Below are positions 27,452 to 35,301 of a DNA stretch of 64,000 bases, piece after piece; positions within the stretch are counted from its first letter, which is position 1; each line of letters starts with the position of its first letter. The DNA comes from Alsobacter ponti (GTDB lineage: Bacteria > Pseudomonadota > Alphaproteobacteria > Rhizobiales > Beijerinckiaceae): assembly GCF_024294805.1 (NCBI RefSeq), contig NZ_JANCLU010000007.1, positions 124,001 through 188,000 of the forward strand. Reading direction: 5' to 3'. The notes beneath the pieces were generated by a model, which was not told the origin of the DNA, searched no databases, and worked only from the letters and a program-made list of their open reading frames with translations. Both the position numbers and the translations under genes were made by a program.

Positions 27452-29325
27452 TCCGCGTCCTGCTCTTCATCGCCCTTCTCGCCGCGCTCGCCTTCGGCGG
27501 CGTCTGGCTCCTCGACATGCCCGGGGGCGTGGTGATGACGGTCCAGGGCTACCGCATCGAGACGTCGCTGATCGCGGCGGCGGGCGTCGTGCTGGCGCTC
27601 ACCGTGGCGCTGCTCTTCGTCTGGTCGGTGCTGCGCTACGTGCTGCGCCTGCCGGCGACGATCGGGCTCGCCACGCGGGCACGCCGCCGCGCCAAGGGCT
27701 TCGCGGCGGTGTCGCGCGGCATGGTCGCCGTGGGCGCGGGCGATCCGCGCGCCGCGCGCCGCTACGCCGCCGACGCGGGCAAGCTTCTCGGCGACGAGCC
27801 GCTGGCCCTCCTGCTGCGCGCCCAGGCGGCGCAGATGGCGGGCGACCGGGGCTCGGCCGAAGGCGCGTTCCGCCGCATGCTCGACGAGCCGGAGACGCGC
27901 GTGCTCGGCCTGCGCGGACTGTTCGTCGAGGCGCGCCGCAAGGGCGACGGGGCCGCCGCCCGCGCCTACGCCGCCGAGGCCGCGCGCATCGCCCCCACGG
28001 TGTCGTGGGCCGGCGAGGCGCTGCTCGAATACCAGTGCGCCGACCATGACTGGACCGGCGCGCTCGGCACGCTGGAGCGCGGGGCGAAGGGCCTCGACAA
28101 GGCGACGGTGCGCCGCCACCGCGCCGTGCTGCTCACCGCCGACGCGATGGCGCGCGCCGATCGCGAGCCCGAGGCCGCGCTGTCGCGCGCCCAGGAGGCG
28201 CTGAAGCTCGCGCCGACCCTCGTGCCGGCGGCCACGCTGGCGGCCCGGCTGCTGGCCCGGCGCGGCGATCTGCGCAAGGCGTCGCGCACCGTCGAGACGA
28301 TCTGGAGCCACGAGCCGCATCCCGACCTCGCCGCCGCCTATGTCAACGTGCGCGCCGGCGATTCCGCCAAGGACCGCCTCAAGCGCGCGGAACGCCTGCT
28401 CTCCCTGCGCCCGCGCGACGCGGAGAGCCGCATCGCGGTGGCGACCGAGGCCGTCGCGGCGCGCGAGCCGGCGAGGGCGCGCGAGGTGCTGCGTCCGCTG
28501 GTCGAGGCCGAGGAGCGGCCGAGCGTCCGCGTCTGCCTGCTGATGGCCGACGTCGAGGACATGGAGCACGGCGCGGACGGCGCGGTGCGCGAGTGGTTCG
28601 CGCGCGCCTCGCGCGCGCCGCGCGACCCGGCCTGGATCGCCGACGGGGTCATCGCCTCCACCTGGGCGCCGGTCTCGCCGGTCACCGGCCGGCTCGACGC
28701 CTTCGTGTGGGGAACGCCCGTCGAGCAACTGGCCGACTACGACCCCGAGCGCCCCGCGCCCGGCGACCGCGCCCGGTTCCATCTCGCCGCGCCCGACGCG
28801 GTGATGGCGGATGTCGACGAGCCGGTCGCGCTGTCGCCCTCCCGCGTCCACGAGGCCGCGCCCGCGGAACCGCCCGCCGTCCAGCCGGCCCCGGTCCCCG
28901 AGCCCCCGCCGGTCGTCGAACCCGTCGCGCCTCCGGCCCGCGAGCCGGCAACCGCCGCCGCCGAGACCCCGCCCGCCCCGGCGCAGGAGCCCGTGCCTTT
29001 GCCCGTTTCCGAGCCCGTTCCCGAGCCCGCGCGCCTCGCATCGCCCGCGCCGGAACCCGAGCCCACCGCGCCGCCCGCGCCCCCGAAGGCGGAGCGCGAG
29101 CCGGCGGCCGAGACGCGGCCCGCCCCGCCTCATGGGGAGCGCGACCTCGCGGCCGAGGCGCGGCCCGTGGCGACGGACACGCCGCGCCGCCCGGCGGATC
29201 GCGGCGCCGGCCGCCGCTCGCCCGGCCCGCTGCCCGTGGTCTTCCCCGTGCCGACGCCGCCCGACGACCCCGGTCCCGAGCGCGGCGACTCCGGCGAACG
29301 CGCCCGCATCGGCTTCCTGCAATAA
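27448..29325 (+). CDS. hemY: HemY-like TPR membrane protein
   Basis: The 625-residue protein has two N-terminal transmembrane helices (about 3-25 and 38-62; GGVVMTVQGYRIETSL between them is typical) and TPR-like helical repeats to about residue 420. HemY of this type is linked to heme synthesis by gene position but is not the oxygen-dependent protoporphyrinogen oxidase also called HemY. The final 190 residues are an unusually long Pro/Glu/Ala-rich tail with many repeated EP and PAP steps. GGAGG precedes the ATG, which overlaps the mic60 stop. Confidence 0.85.
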   Translation: MIRVLLFIALLAALAFGGVWLLDMPGGVVMTVQGYRIETSLIAAAGVVLALTVALLFVWSVLRYVLRLPATIGLATRARRRAKGFAAVSRGMVAVGAGDPRAARRYAADAGKLLGDEPLALLLRAQAAQMAGDRGSAEGAFRRMLDEPETRVLGLRGLFVEARRKGDGAAARAYAAEAARIAPTVSWAGEALLEYQCADHDWTGALGTLERGAKGLDKATVRRHRAVLLTADAMARADREPEAALSRAQEALKLAPTLVPAATLAARLLARRGDLRKASRTVETIWSHEPHPDLAAAYVNVRAGDSAKDRLKRAERLLSLRPRDAESRIAVATEAVAAREPARAREVLRPLVEAEERPSVRVCLLMADVEDMEHGADGAVREWFARASRAPRDPAWIADGVIASTWAPVSPVTGRLDAFVWGTPVEQLADYDPERPAPGDRARFHLAAPDAVMADVDEPVALSPSRVHEAAPAEPPAVQPAPVPEPPPVVEPVAPPAREPATAAAETPPAPAQEPVPLPVSEPVPEPARLASPAPEPEPTAPPAPPKAEREPAAETRPAPPHGERDLAAEARPVATDTPRRPADRGAGRRSPGPLPVVFPVPTPPDDPGPERGDSGERARIGFLQ

Positions 29326-29355
29326 GCGGTCCGGCGGGCGGCCTGGAGGCGTTCT

Positions 29356-29378
29356 GGCGGGCGGATTTGTCGCCCGCC
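29356..29378 (+). terminator. Stem-loop downstream of hemY
   Basis: GGCGGGCG (29356-29363) pairs with CGCCCGCC (29371-29378) around the loop GATTTGT. No T run follows, so it may be a weak terminator or a transcript-stabilising structure. Confidence 0.5.
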
Positions 29379-29382
29379 CGCC

Positions 29383-29411
29383 TTGCCAATCCGGGCCGAT
29401 GACGCTATGAC
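29383..29411 (+). promoter_or_regulatory. Candidate promoter of tRNA-Thr
   Basis: TTGCCA (29383-29388) and TATGAC (29406-29411) are 17 bases apart, directly after the hemY stem-loop. The predicted start would lie about five bases before the tRNA. Confidence 0.6.
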
Positions 29412-29422
29412 CTCCGCGCGTC

Positions 29423-29498
29423 GCCGCAATAGCTCAGCTGGTAGAGCACCTCATTCGTAATGAGGGGGTCGGGGGTTCGAATCCCTCTTGCGGCACCA
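29423..29498 (+). tRNA. tRNA-Thr (anticodon CGT)
   Basis: Acceptor arms GCCGCAA and TTGCGGC pair fully. The anticodon stem CCTCATTCGTAATGAGG carries CGT, which reads ACG codons. The T-arm GGGTTCGAATCCC is standard, the discriminator is A, and CCA is encoded. It marks the left border of the catabolic block. Confidence 0.97.
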
Positions 29499-29515
29499 TC
29501 TTCCTTCGGCACCAT
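29491..29515. repeat. Short direct repeat of the tRNA-Thr 3' end
   Basis: CGGCACCAT at 29491-29499 (the last bases of the tRNA plus one) recurs at 29507-29515, with similar preceding bases (CTTG and CCTT). It could be a scar of past integration at the tRNA end, or chance. Confidence 0.35.
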
Positions 29516-29645
29516 TTTCCATCAGCACGAGATGTGAAGCACCGGGACCTTTTCGGGATCGCGGAAAGCCGGAATCCACACCCGGCGCCTCACGGGTCCT
29601 CGCGGCGACGGTTTACGGCTGGACGACGAAGGAGCCCTGCGCACG

Positions 29646-30848
29646 TCAATGCGTCGGCCAGGACCAGAACCCCGCGCCTTCCTTGTCGAGGAAGCCGTTG
29701 AGCACCATGCGATGCACCTCGTCCGCCCCGTCCACGAGACGGGCCTGCCGGGCGTAGCGGTAGATCCACTCCAGCACCGTGTCGGTGGAATAGCCGCGCG
29801 CGCCGTTGATCTGGATCGCCACGTCGGCGGCCCGGTGAAGCAGGTTGGCGACGTGCACCTTGGCCATGGAGACCTCCTTGCGCGCGAAGCCGCCGCGGTC
29901 GAGCTCCCATGCGGCCTTCATCACGAGCAGGCGGCCGATCTCGATGTCCATGGCGAGTTGGCCCAGCATCAGCTGAATGCTCTCCCGGTCCGCGAGGCGC
30001 ACGCCGAAGCCGGTCCGCACCGCGGCGTAGTCGCGCGCGACCTCCACGCAGCGCTTCGACAGGCCGATCCAGCGCATGCAGTGCGTGAGGCGCGCGGGGC
30101 CGAGGCGGATCTGGGTGAACTTCATCCCCTGCCCCTCCTCCAGCAGCCGGTTCCCGACCGGGATCTCCAGCCCGTCGAACTCCAGCTCGCAATGGCCGCC
30201 ATGCTCCTCGGGGCCCATGATGCCGATGCGCCGCGCGATCCGCCATCCGGGCTGGTCGCGGTGGAACAGGAAGGCCGTGAGGCCGTGACGCGGATCGTCG
30301 GAGGTGCGGGCGATCAGGATGAAATGGGCCGCGTCGTCCGCGCCGGTGATGAACCATTTGCGCCCCTTCACGACGTAGACGTCGCCGCGCCGCTCGGCGC
30401 GCGTGGCGATCATCTGCGGGTCGGAGCCGCCGCCGGGATGCGGCTCCGTCATGGCGAAGGCGGAGCGCACCTCGCCGCGCACGATGGGCTGAAGCCAGCG
30501 TTCCTGCTGCGCGGGGGTGGCCGTCTTCTCCAGCACCATCATGTTGCCGTCGTCGGGCGCGGCGGAATTGAAGCAGACGGGCCCGAAGATGGAGCGGTTC
30601 ATGGCCTCGTAGCAGGCCGCCATCCCGATCTTGCCGATGCCGAGGCCGCCCGTCTCGGGCCTGAGCTGCAGGCACCAGAGCCCTTCCCCCTTGGCCTTCG
30701 CGCGCAGGGCCGCGAGCGGGGCCGCGGCGATGTTTCCGTGCGCGTCCCAGTTGGCCCGGTCGGCCTCGACAGGCAGGATCTCGCGCTCGACGAAGGCGGC
30801 GACGCGCCCCCGCACATCCTCGATCGCGGCAGGGAGGGTGAAATCCAT
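29646..30848 (-). CDS. Acyl-CoA dehydrogenase, ACAD10/ACAD11-like
   Basis: The 400-residue flavoprotein has the ACAD fold with CFNSAAPDDGNMMVLEK, AFAMTEPHPGGGSDPQ, KWFITGADD, and GPARLTHCMRWIGLSKR. The SAPDDGNM and HCMRWIG wording is that of the ACAD11 branch, whose members act on 4-phosphorylated acyl-CoAs from 4-hydroxy acids. The SDR and phosphotransferase genes just upstream match this, since ACAD10/11 proteins carry the same kinase domain fused. The ATG at 30848 has AAGGA upstream. It is the last gene of the trio, and its stop lies 148 bases from tRNA-Thr. Confidence 0.87.
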   Translation of the reverse strand: MDFTLPAAIEDVRGRVAAFVEREILPVEADRANWDAHGNIAAAPLAALRAKAKGEGLWCLQLRPETGGLGIGKIGMAACYEAMNRSIFGPVCFNSAAPDDGNMMVLEKTATPAQQERWLQPIVRGEVRSAFAMTEPHPGGGSDPQMIATRAERRGDVYVVKGRKWFITGADDAAHFILIARTSDDPRHGLTAFLFHRDQPGWRIARRIGIMGPEEHGGHCELEFDGLEIPVGNRLLEEGQGMKFTQIRLGPARLTHCMRWIGLSKRCVEVARDYAAVRTGFGVRLADRESIQLMLGQLAMDIEIGRLLVMKAAWELDRGGFARKEVSMAKVHVANLLHRAADVAIQINGARGYSTDTVLEWIYRYARQARLVDGADEVHRMVLNGFLDKEGAGFWSWPTH

Positions 30849-30883
30849 GGTGCTCGTTCCTTCGTTCGCTGCCTGCCGTCCGC

Positions 30884-31657
30884 TCACATCTCCGAGACGA
30901 GATGCCCGCCATCCACCGTCAGCACGCTGCCGGTCATCATGCCCGAGGCGCTCGACGCCAGCAGCAGAAACGGACCGTCAAGGTCGCCGGGGTCGCAGAG
31001 CCGGCGCATCGGGATGCGCTCGATCATCTTCTGCCCGGCTGGCGACTCAAAGAATTCGCGATTGAGGTCGGTGAGCACGTAGCCGGGGCACAGCGCGTTG
31101 ACGCGGATGCCGTGGCGGGCCCATTCGAGCGCCAGCGCCTTCGTCATCTGCACGACGCCCGCCTTGGAGATGGCGTAGGGCGCCACGCCCCTGCCGACGC
31201 GCAGGCCGAGGATGGAGGCGACGTTGAGGATGACGCCCGGCCGCCCCGCGTTCCGCCATAGGCGCGCCGCTTCCACGGACAGGAGCCACGGGCCGCGCAG
31301 ATTCGTGCCGATGATCCGGTCGAAGAGGTCGGCTTTCACAGCCATGGCCGGCTCGCCCGCGGCGATCCCGGCATTGTTGACCAGCACGTCGAGCGCCGGC
31401 GCGCTGTCTCCCGTGGCGGCCGCCAGCGCGGCGCGGATCGATCCTTCGTCCGTGACGTCGAGCGCCACGGCCCGCGCATGCGGCGCGCCCGCGACGGACA
31501 GGTCTTCCACGAGCGCCTGCAGCCGGTCGACACGACGGGCAGCCACCGTCACGGCCGCCCCGCATCCCGCGAGCAGGCGCGCGAAATGCTCGCCGAGCCC
31601 GCTTGAGGCGCCCGTCACGAGCACGTGCCTGCCCCGCATCAACGCGCCGAGATCCAT
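30884..31657 (-). CDS. Short-chain dehydrogenase/reductase
   Basis: The 257-residue classical SDR has the cofactor motif TGASSGLG (15-22), NNAG (94-97), the catalytic Ser148 in NVASILG, and Tyr161 and Lys165 in YAISK. The C-terminus DGGHLVSEM is typical. In an lva-like pathway the matching SDR (LvaD) interconverts 4-keto and 4-hydroxyacyl-CoA; that role here is inferred from neighbours only. It sits 12 bases after the phosphotransferase gene and 35 bases before the dehydrogenase gene. Confidence 0.88.
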   Translation of the reverse strand: MDLGALMRGRHVLVTGASSGLGEHFARLLAGCGAAVTVAARRVDRLQALVEDLSVAGAPHARAVALDVTDEGSIRAALAAATGDSAPALDVLVNNAGIAAGEPAMAVKADLFDRIIGTNLRGPWLLSVEAARLWRNAGRPGVILNVASILGLRVGRGVAPYAISKAGVVQMTKALALEWARHGIRVNALCPGYVLTDLNREFFESPAGQKMIERIPMRRLCDPGDLDGPFLLLASSASGMMTGSVLTVDGGHLVSEM

Positions 31658-31669
31658 CCCCGCCCTCCT

Positions 31670-32707
31670 TCAGGACGCCATCGCGAGGGCATGCGCCCGC
31701 CGCGCGAAGTTCACCGCCAGCCGACCGGTTTGCGCGGCGTTGGCGTCAGCCGCCGTGCCAGCCCGCGCCCGATCGGCGATCCCGACGAAGATGACCGCGA
31801 AGCGGAAGAGCGCGAAGACGATGTGGACCGGTTGCAGCCGCCCCGAGGGGGCCGGCAGGCCCTCGTAGCGCGCGACGAATTCGTCCTGGGTCGGAATGCC
31901 GAGCGCCGCGATGTCGAGCCCGAGAACGCCGGAATATTCCTCTGGTGACGTGTGCCACGTCATGCAGCAGAAGCCGACATCGGCCAGGGGATGGCCGAGC
32001 GTCGCGAGCTCCCAGTCGAGCACGCCGATGACGCGCGGCTCGGTCGGATGGAACATCAGGTTGCCGAGCCGGAAATCGCCGTGTGCGATGGCGGGCGGCG
32101 CATCGTCCCGGGGCAGCTTGCCCGCGAGCCAGTCCACCACCGCGTCAAGCTCCGGGATGTCGTCCGTGGGCGATTCCGCCCATTGCCGGGACCAGCGCGC
32201 GAGCTGGCGGGCGAAGTAGTCGCCCGGCCTGCCAAAATCGTCGAGCCCGATGGCCGCCGGATCCACCGCGTGCAGCGCGGCCAACGTCTCGGCCATCGAA
32301 AAGTACATGGCCCGCCGCTCCCGCGGCGCGAGTCCCGGCAAGGCGCAGTCGTGGAAGACGCGGCCTTCAAGGTGCTCCATGACGTAGAACGGCGTCCCGA
32401 TCACGCCGGCGTCGGGCTCGAACAGCAGCGGTCGCGGCACGGGGACCGCCGTGTCCTTCAGCGCGTCGAGGACGCGAAACTCGCGGTCGACCGCGTGCGC
32501 CATGGGCAGGATCGGGCCGGAGGGCTTCTTGCGCAGGATCGCCCTGCCGGCGGGGAAGGTGAGCGCGTAGGTGGGATTGGACTGCCCGCCACCGATGCGG
32601 CGCACCGCCATGGTCCCCGTCGCAAATGGCAGGCGCGGGCCGAGATGGGCGGCAAGCCTCTCCGGATCGAAGTCCAGGACATCCGAAGCCGACCCCACGC
32701 CCGTCAC
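31670..32707 (-). CDS. APH-family phosphotransferase (ACAD10/11 kinase-domain or LvaA-like)
   Basis: The 345-residue protein has an aminoglycoside-phosphotransferase/choline-kinase fold: the GGGQSNPTYAL loop (39-49), Lys60-Lys61 for ATP, the catalytic loop HGDFRLGN (209-216), and the metal-binding Asp231 in GVLDWE. DWELATLGHPLADVGFCCM is the standard wording in the group that partners or is fused to acyl-CoA dehydrogenases and phosphorylates 4-hydroxyacyl-CoAs. Antibiotic resistance is unlikely in this context. It starts with GTG at 32707 and leads the three-gene unit, divergent from an acyl-CoA synthetase gene. Confidence 0.83.
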   Translation of the reverse strand: MTGVGSASDVLDFDPERLAAHLGPRLPFATGTMAVRRIGGGQSNPTYALTFPAGRAILRKKPSGPILPMAHAVDREFRVLDALKDTAVPVPRPLLFEPDAGVIGTPFYVMEHLEGRVFHDCALPGLAPRERRAMYFSMAETLAALHAVDPAAIGLDDFGRPGDYFARQLARWSRQWAESPTDDIPELDAVVDWLAGKLPRDDAPPAIAHGDFRLGNLMFHPTEPRVIGVLDWELATLGHPLADVGFCCMTWHTSPEEYSGVLGLDIAALGIPTQDEFVARYEGLPAPSGRLQPVHIVFALFRFAVIFVGIADRARAGTAADANAAQTGRLAVNFARRAHALAMAS

Positions 32708-32917
32708 TTGCGAACATCCTGACCAACGGCGTGCGCGGGCCGCGCTGCCGGCCGGCAGCGGGCCTCACCGGCAAGCGTGCCTTTCCGGGATGTCCGAGGT
32801 TCCGAGCCCGCCACAATCCGCTCCAGCGACAATCCGACCATGGAGGCGTCCCCGTCATTGAAGCGCATCGCTGGGCCCCGATCGAGACGGGCCATCTCAC
32901 CGATGCACGCCTCACAG

Positions 32918-32935
32918 GCGCCGGCATGCCGGCGC
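32918..32935. repeat. Perfect 18-bp palindrome, possible operator
   Basis: GCGCCGGCATGCCGGCGC reads identically on both strands. It lies about 210 bases upstream of the phosphotransferase start and 305 bases upstream of the acyl-CoA synthetase start. Confidence 0.6.
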
Positions 32936-32974
32936 TTACTGTCCTCGAACTCCGAAACAGTGTCGAGTGTCGCC

Positions 32975-33006
32975 TGGCGCGAGAGTCCCTTGGCGCGAGT
33001 GTCCCC
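32975..33006. repeat. Tandem 16-bp direct repeat, possible regulator binding sites
   Basis: TGGCGCGAGAGTCCCT (32975-32990) is followed directly by TGGCGCGAGTGTCCCC (32991-33006), with two mismatches. The unit is about one and a half helical turns. It lies in the same intergenic region as the 18-bp palindrome. Confidence 0.55.
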
Positions 33007-33240
33007 TGGTGGATGTGGTTGGCCGTGCGCGCAGGTCACGACAGGGCCGGGGCCGTGGTCTCGGATGCTTGAATCGCCTGCACCCCGAACGCATGATGGC
33101 GAGCGTCCTTCGACGATCCGCGATTCAATCGGCCGAGACGCCGCTGTCGATCGCAGGTCTTCGGAACGTTTCCACTGCAAGACTGATGGGACGACCCTGT
33201 CTTCCGCGCCGGGCGTCGCCACCGCGCAGGAGCGCCTCGA

Positions 33241-34848
33241 ATGCGTCCCGATCCGCCGACCCGCCGCGCGAACCACGTCCCGCTGTCCCCGCTGGACTTC
33301 CTGGCGCGTGCGGCTGACGTGACTCCGGGCCGGATCGCCGTCGTGGATGGCGAGCGGCTGTTCACCTACGCGGAGTTTCGCGACCGGGCCGCGCGTCTGG
33401 GCGGGGCGCTCGTCGGACTCGGCGTCAAACCCGGCGATGTGGTCTCGGTGCTCTGTCCGAATGCCGCGGAGATGCTGGAAGCCCATTTCGGCGTACCCTT
33501 GGCCGGCGGCGTGCTGAACGCCATCAACACGCGGCTCGACCCGCCCGCCATCGCGCGGATCCTTCTCCATGCGGAGTCGAAGGCGCTGATCGTTCACGCG
33601 GCTCTGGCCAGGCCCGCGCGGGCGGCGCTCGCGGAGCTGGAGACGCCGATCCCGGTCATCGCCTTCGGCATGACGGCCGCCGAGCGAACGTCCATGGGCG
33701 CCATGGACTACGAGGAGACCCTGGCGAAGGCGACGCGACAAAGCTGGTCGGGTCCGGCAGACGAATGGGAGTCGATCGCACTCAACTACACGTCCGGCAC
33801 GACGGGCCAGCCCAAGGGCGCGCTGTACAGCCATCGTGGCGCCTATCTCAATGCGCTTGGAAACGTCATCACGTTCGGATTGCGCCCGGACTCCGTCTAT
33901 CTCTGGACCTTGCCGATGTTTCACTGCAACGGGTGGACCTATCCGTGGGCGGTGACGGCGGTCGGCGCGCGGCACGTTTGCCTCCCCGCGATCGACCCTG
34001 CCGAAATCTTCCGGCTGATCCGCGAGCACGGCGTCACGCACCTGTGCGCCGCGCCCGTCGTTCTGACGATGCTGATCCATGCGCCGGGCGCGGACGCCAT
34101 TCGTCTTCAGCACCCCGTCGAGGTCGCTACGGGTGGAGCCGCACCTCCGAGCGCCGTGATCGAGGCCATGGAGCGGATGGGCTTTCGCCTGACGCACCTG
34201 TACGGGATGACGGAATGCTACGGCCCCTCCACGTCCTGCTTCCCGCAGGACGAATGGCGCGAGCTTCCACTCGCCGAGCGCGCGGTTCTGATGGCGCGAC
34301 AGGGCGTGCGGAACCTCACGATGCAGGCCCAGGACGTCATCGACAGCCAGACCGGCGCGCCGGTCCCGCGGGACGGCGCGACGCTGGGCGAGTTGGTGCT
34401 GCGTGGAAACACGGTGATGAAGGGCTATCTCAAATCGCCGGACGAAACGGAACGGACACTCGCCGGAGGCTGGTTGCACACGGGCGACCTGGCGGTCGTC
34501 CATCCCGACGGATACGTCGAGATCAAGGACCGATCGAAGGACATCATCATATCGGGCGGTGAAAACGTCTCGTCGCTCGAAGTCGAAGAGGTCCTTTACA
34601 AGCATCCCGCGGTGATGGAGGCGGCGGTTGTGGCGAGGCCGGACGCGAAATGGGGTGAGACGCCTTGCGCCTTCGTCACGCTCAAGCCCGGAACGGCCGC
34701 CGTGACGGAGGGCGACATCGTCGCGTTCTGTCGGGACAGGCTCGCGCATTTCAAATGCCCCCGAACGGTGGTGTTCACAGCCCTGCCGAAAACGTCGACC
34801 GGCAAGATCCAAAAGTTCGAGCTGCGCGCGCGCGCCAGATCGCTATGA
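33241..34848 (+). CDS. AMP-forming acyl-CoA synthetase
   Basis: The 535-residue ANL-superfamily ligase activates a carboxylic acid to its CoA ester. ALNYTSGTTGQPKGALYSH is the P-loop, HLYGMTECYGPS the A5-type motif, GWLHTGDLAV the A7-type motif, and PKTSTGKIQKFELR the C-terminal catalytic Lys motif. The wording (LNAINTRLD, FHCNGWTYPW) is that of the medium/short-chain fatty acid and DmdB-like group. AGGAG precedes the ATG. It reads divergently from the phosphotransferase-SDR-dehydrogenase trio and would supply its substrate, as LvaE does in the lva pathway; the exact acid is unknown. Confidence 0.88.
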   Translation: MRPDPPTRRANHVPLSPLDFLARAADVTPGRIAVVDGERLFTYAEFRDRAARLGGALVGLGVKPGDVVSVLCPNAAEMLEAHFGVPLAGGVLNAINTRLDPPAIARILLHAESKALIVHAALARPARAALAELETPIPVIAFGMTAAERTSMGAMDYEETLAKATRQSWSGPADEWESIALNYTSGTTGQPKGALYSHRGAYLNALGNVITFGLRPDSVYLWTLPMFHCNGWTYPWAVTAVGARHVCLPAIDPAEIFRLIREHGVTHLCAAPVVLTMLIHAPGADAIRLQHPVEVATGGAAPPSAVIEAMERMGFRLTHLYGMTECYGPSTSCFPQDEWRELPLAERAVLMARQGVRNLTMQAQDVIDSQTGAPVPRDGATLGELVLRGNTVMKGYLKSPDETERTLAGGWLHTGDLAVVHPDGYVEIKDRSKDIIISGGENVSSLEVEEVLYKHPAVMEAAVVARPDAKWGETPCAFVTLKPGTAAVTEGDIVAFCRDRLAHFKCPRTVVFTALPKTSTGKIQKFELRARARSL

Positions 34849-35301
34849 GGCTTCGGCGTTCGAACGACGGCTCTCAGGTGAGGCCGGGCCCGCTCCCAGC
34901 GGGGCGGATACGTCCTCGGAACGACGTTCCAGAAAAATCGCAAGCTTGACGGCCGCCTCGATTCGGGACCGCAGGCCGAGGCGCTTGAGCGCGGACGCCA
35001 CGTGCGACTTCACCGTCGCCTCGGCGATCCCGCACTGATAGGCGATCTGCTTGTTCAGCTTGCCGCGGCAGATCAGGAGCAGGATCAGGAACTGCATCGC
35101 CGACAGGCTTCTCAGGCGCGCCTCGAACTCGTCGTCATCAGCCAGCATGGGCGCTGAGACGCTGAACATGGCGGGATGCGACGTGATCCTGAGGAGGATA
35201 TTTCTCTCGTTCGTCGACCAGCGAAGAAATGGCGCCATTCTCCGCAGGCCGGACGGATCGCCGGGATCGTCGTTGCCGCAGGCTTGCCGGCAATCGCTCA
35301 T
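34843..35301 (-). CDS. LuxR-type HTH protein lacking a receiver domain
   Basis: The 152-residue protein has a LuxR/FixJ-type helix-turn-helix at about 65-125 (FLILLLICRGKLNKQIAYQ then EATVKSHVASALKRLGLRSR). The N-terminal 60 residues are too short for a receiver or ligand domain. It overlaps the dehydrogenase gene stop (ATGA), which supports the start at 35301, and its own end overlaps the convergent acyl-CoA synthetase gene by six bases. It could be a local regulator of the operon it ends, or a truncated remnant. Confidence 0.7.
   Translation of the reverse strand: MSDCRQACGNDDPGDPSGLRRMAPFLRWSTNERNILLRITSHPAMFSVSAPMLADDDEFEARLRSLSAMQFLILLLICRGKLNKQIAYQCGIAEATVKSHVASALKRLGLRSRIEAAVKLAIFLERRSEDVSAPLGAGPASPESRRSNAEAS

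Larger units (their letters stand above)
32708..33240. other. 533-base divergent intergenic region without a gene
   Basis: Open frames cross this region on both strands, but none shows a recognisable domain and the codon pattern is not coding-like. It holds a perfect 18-bp palindrome and a tandem 16-bp repeat (listed separately) and should contain the promoters of the phosphotransferase trio and of the acyl-CoA synthetase. A decayed gene cannot be excluded. Confidence 0.6.

Noticed and set aside
31670-32707. Aminoglycoside resistance phosphotransferase
   Set aside because: The fold is shared, but the neighbours and the DWELATLGHPLADVGF wording match the acyl-CoA-dehydrogenase-linked kinases.
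32777-33322. Possible plus-strand gene in the 32.7-33.2 kb intergenic region
   Set aside because: No recognisable fold, runs into the synthetase gene in another frame, and the region has operator-like repeats instead. A decayed gene remains possible.
32704-34812. 702-codon minus-strand open frame opposite the acyl-CoA synthetase
   Set aside because: No domain, Arg-rich, and it runs antisense through an intact acyl-CoA synthetase.
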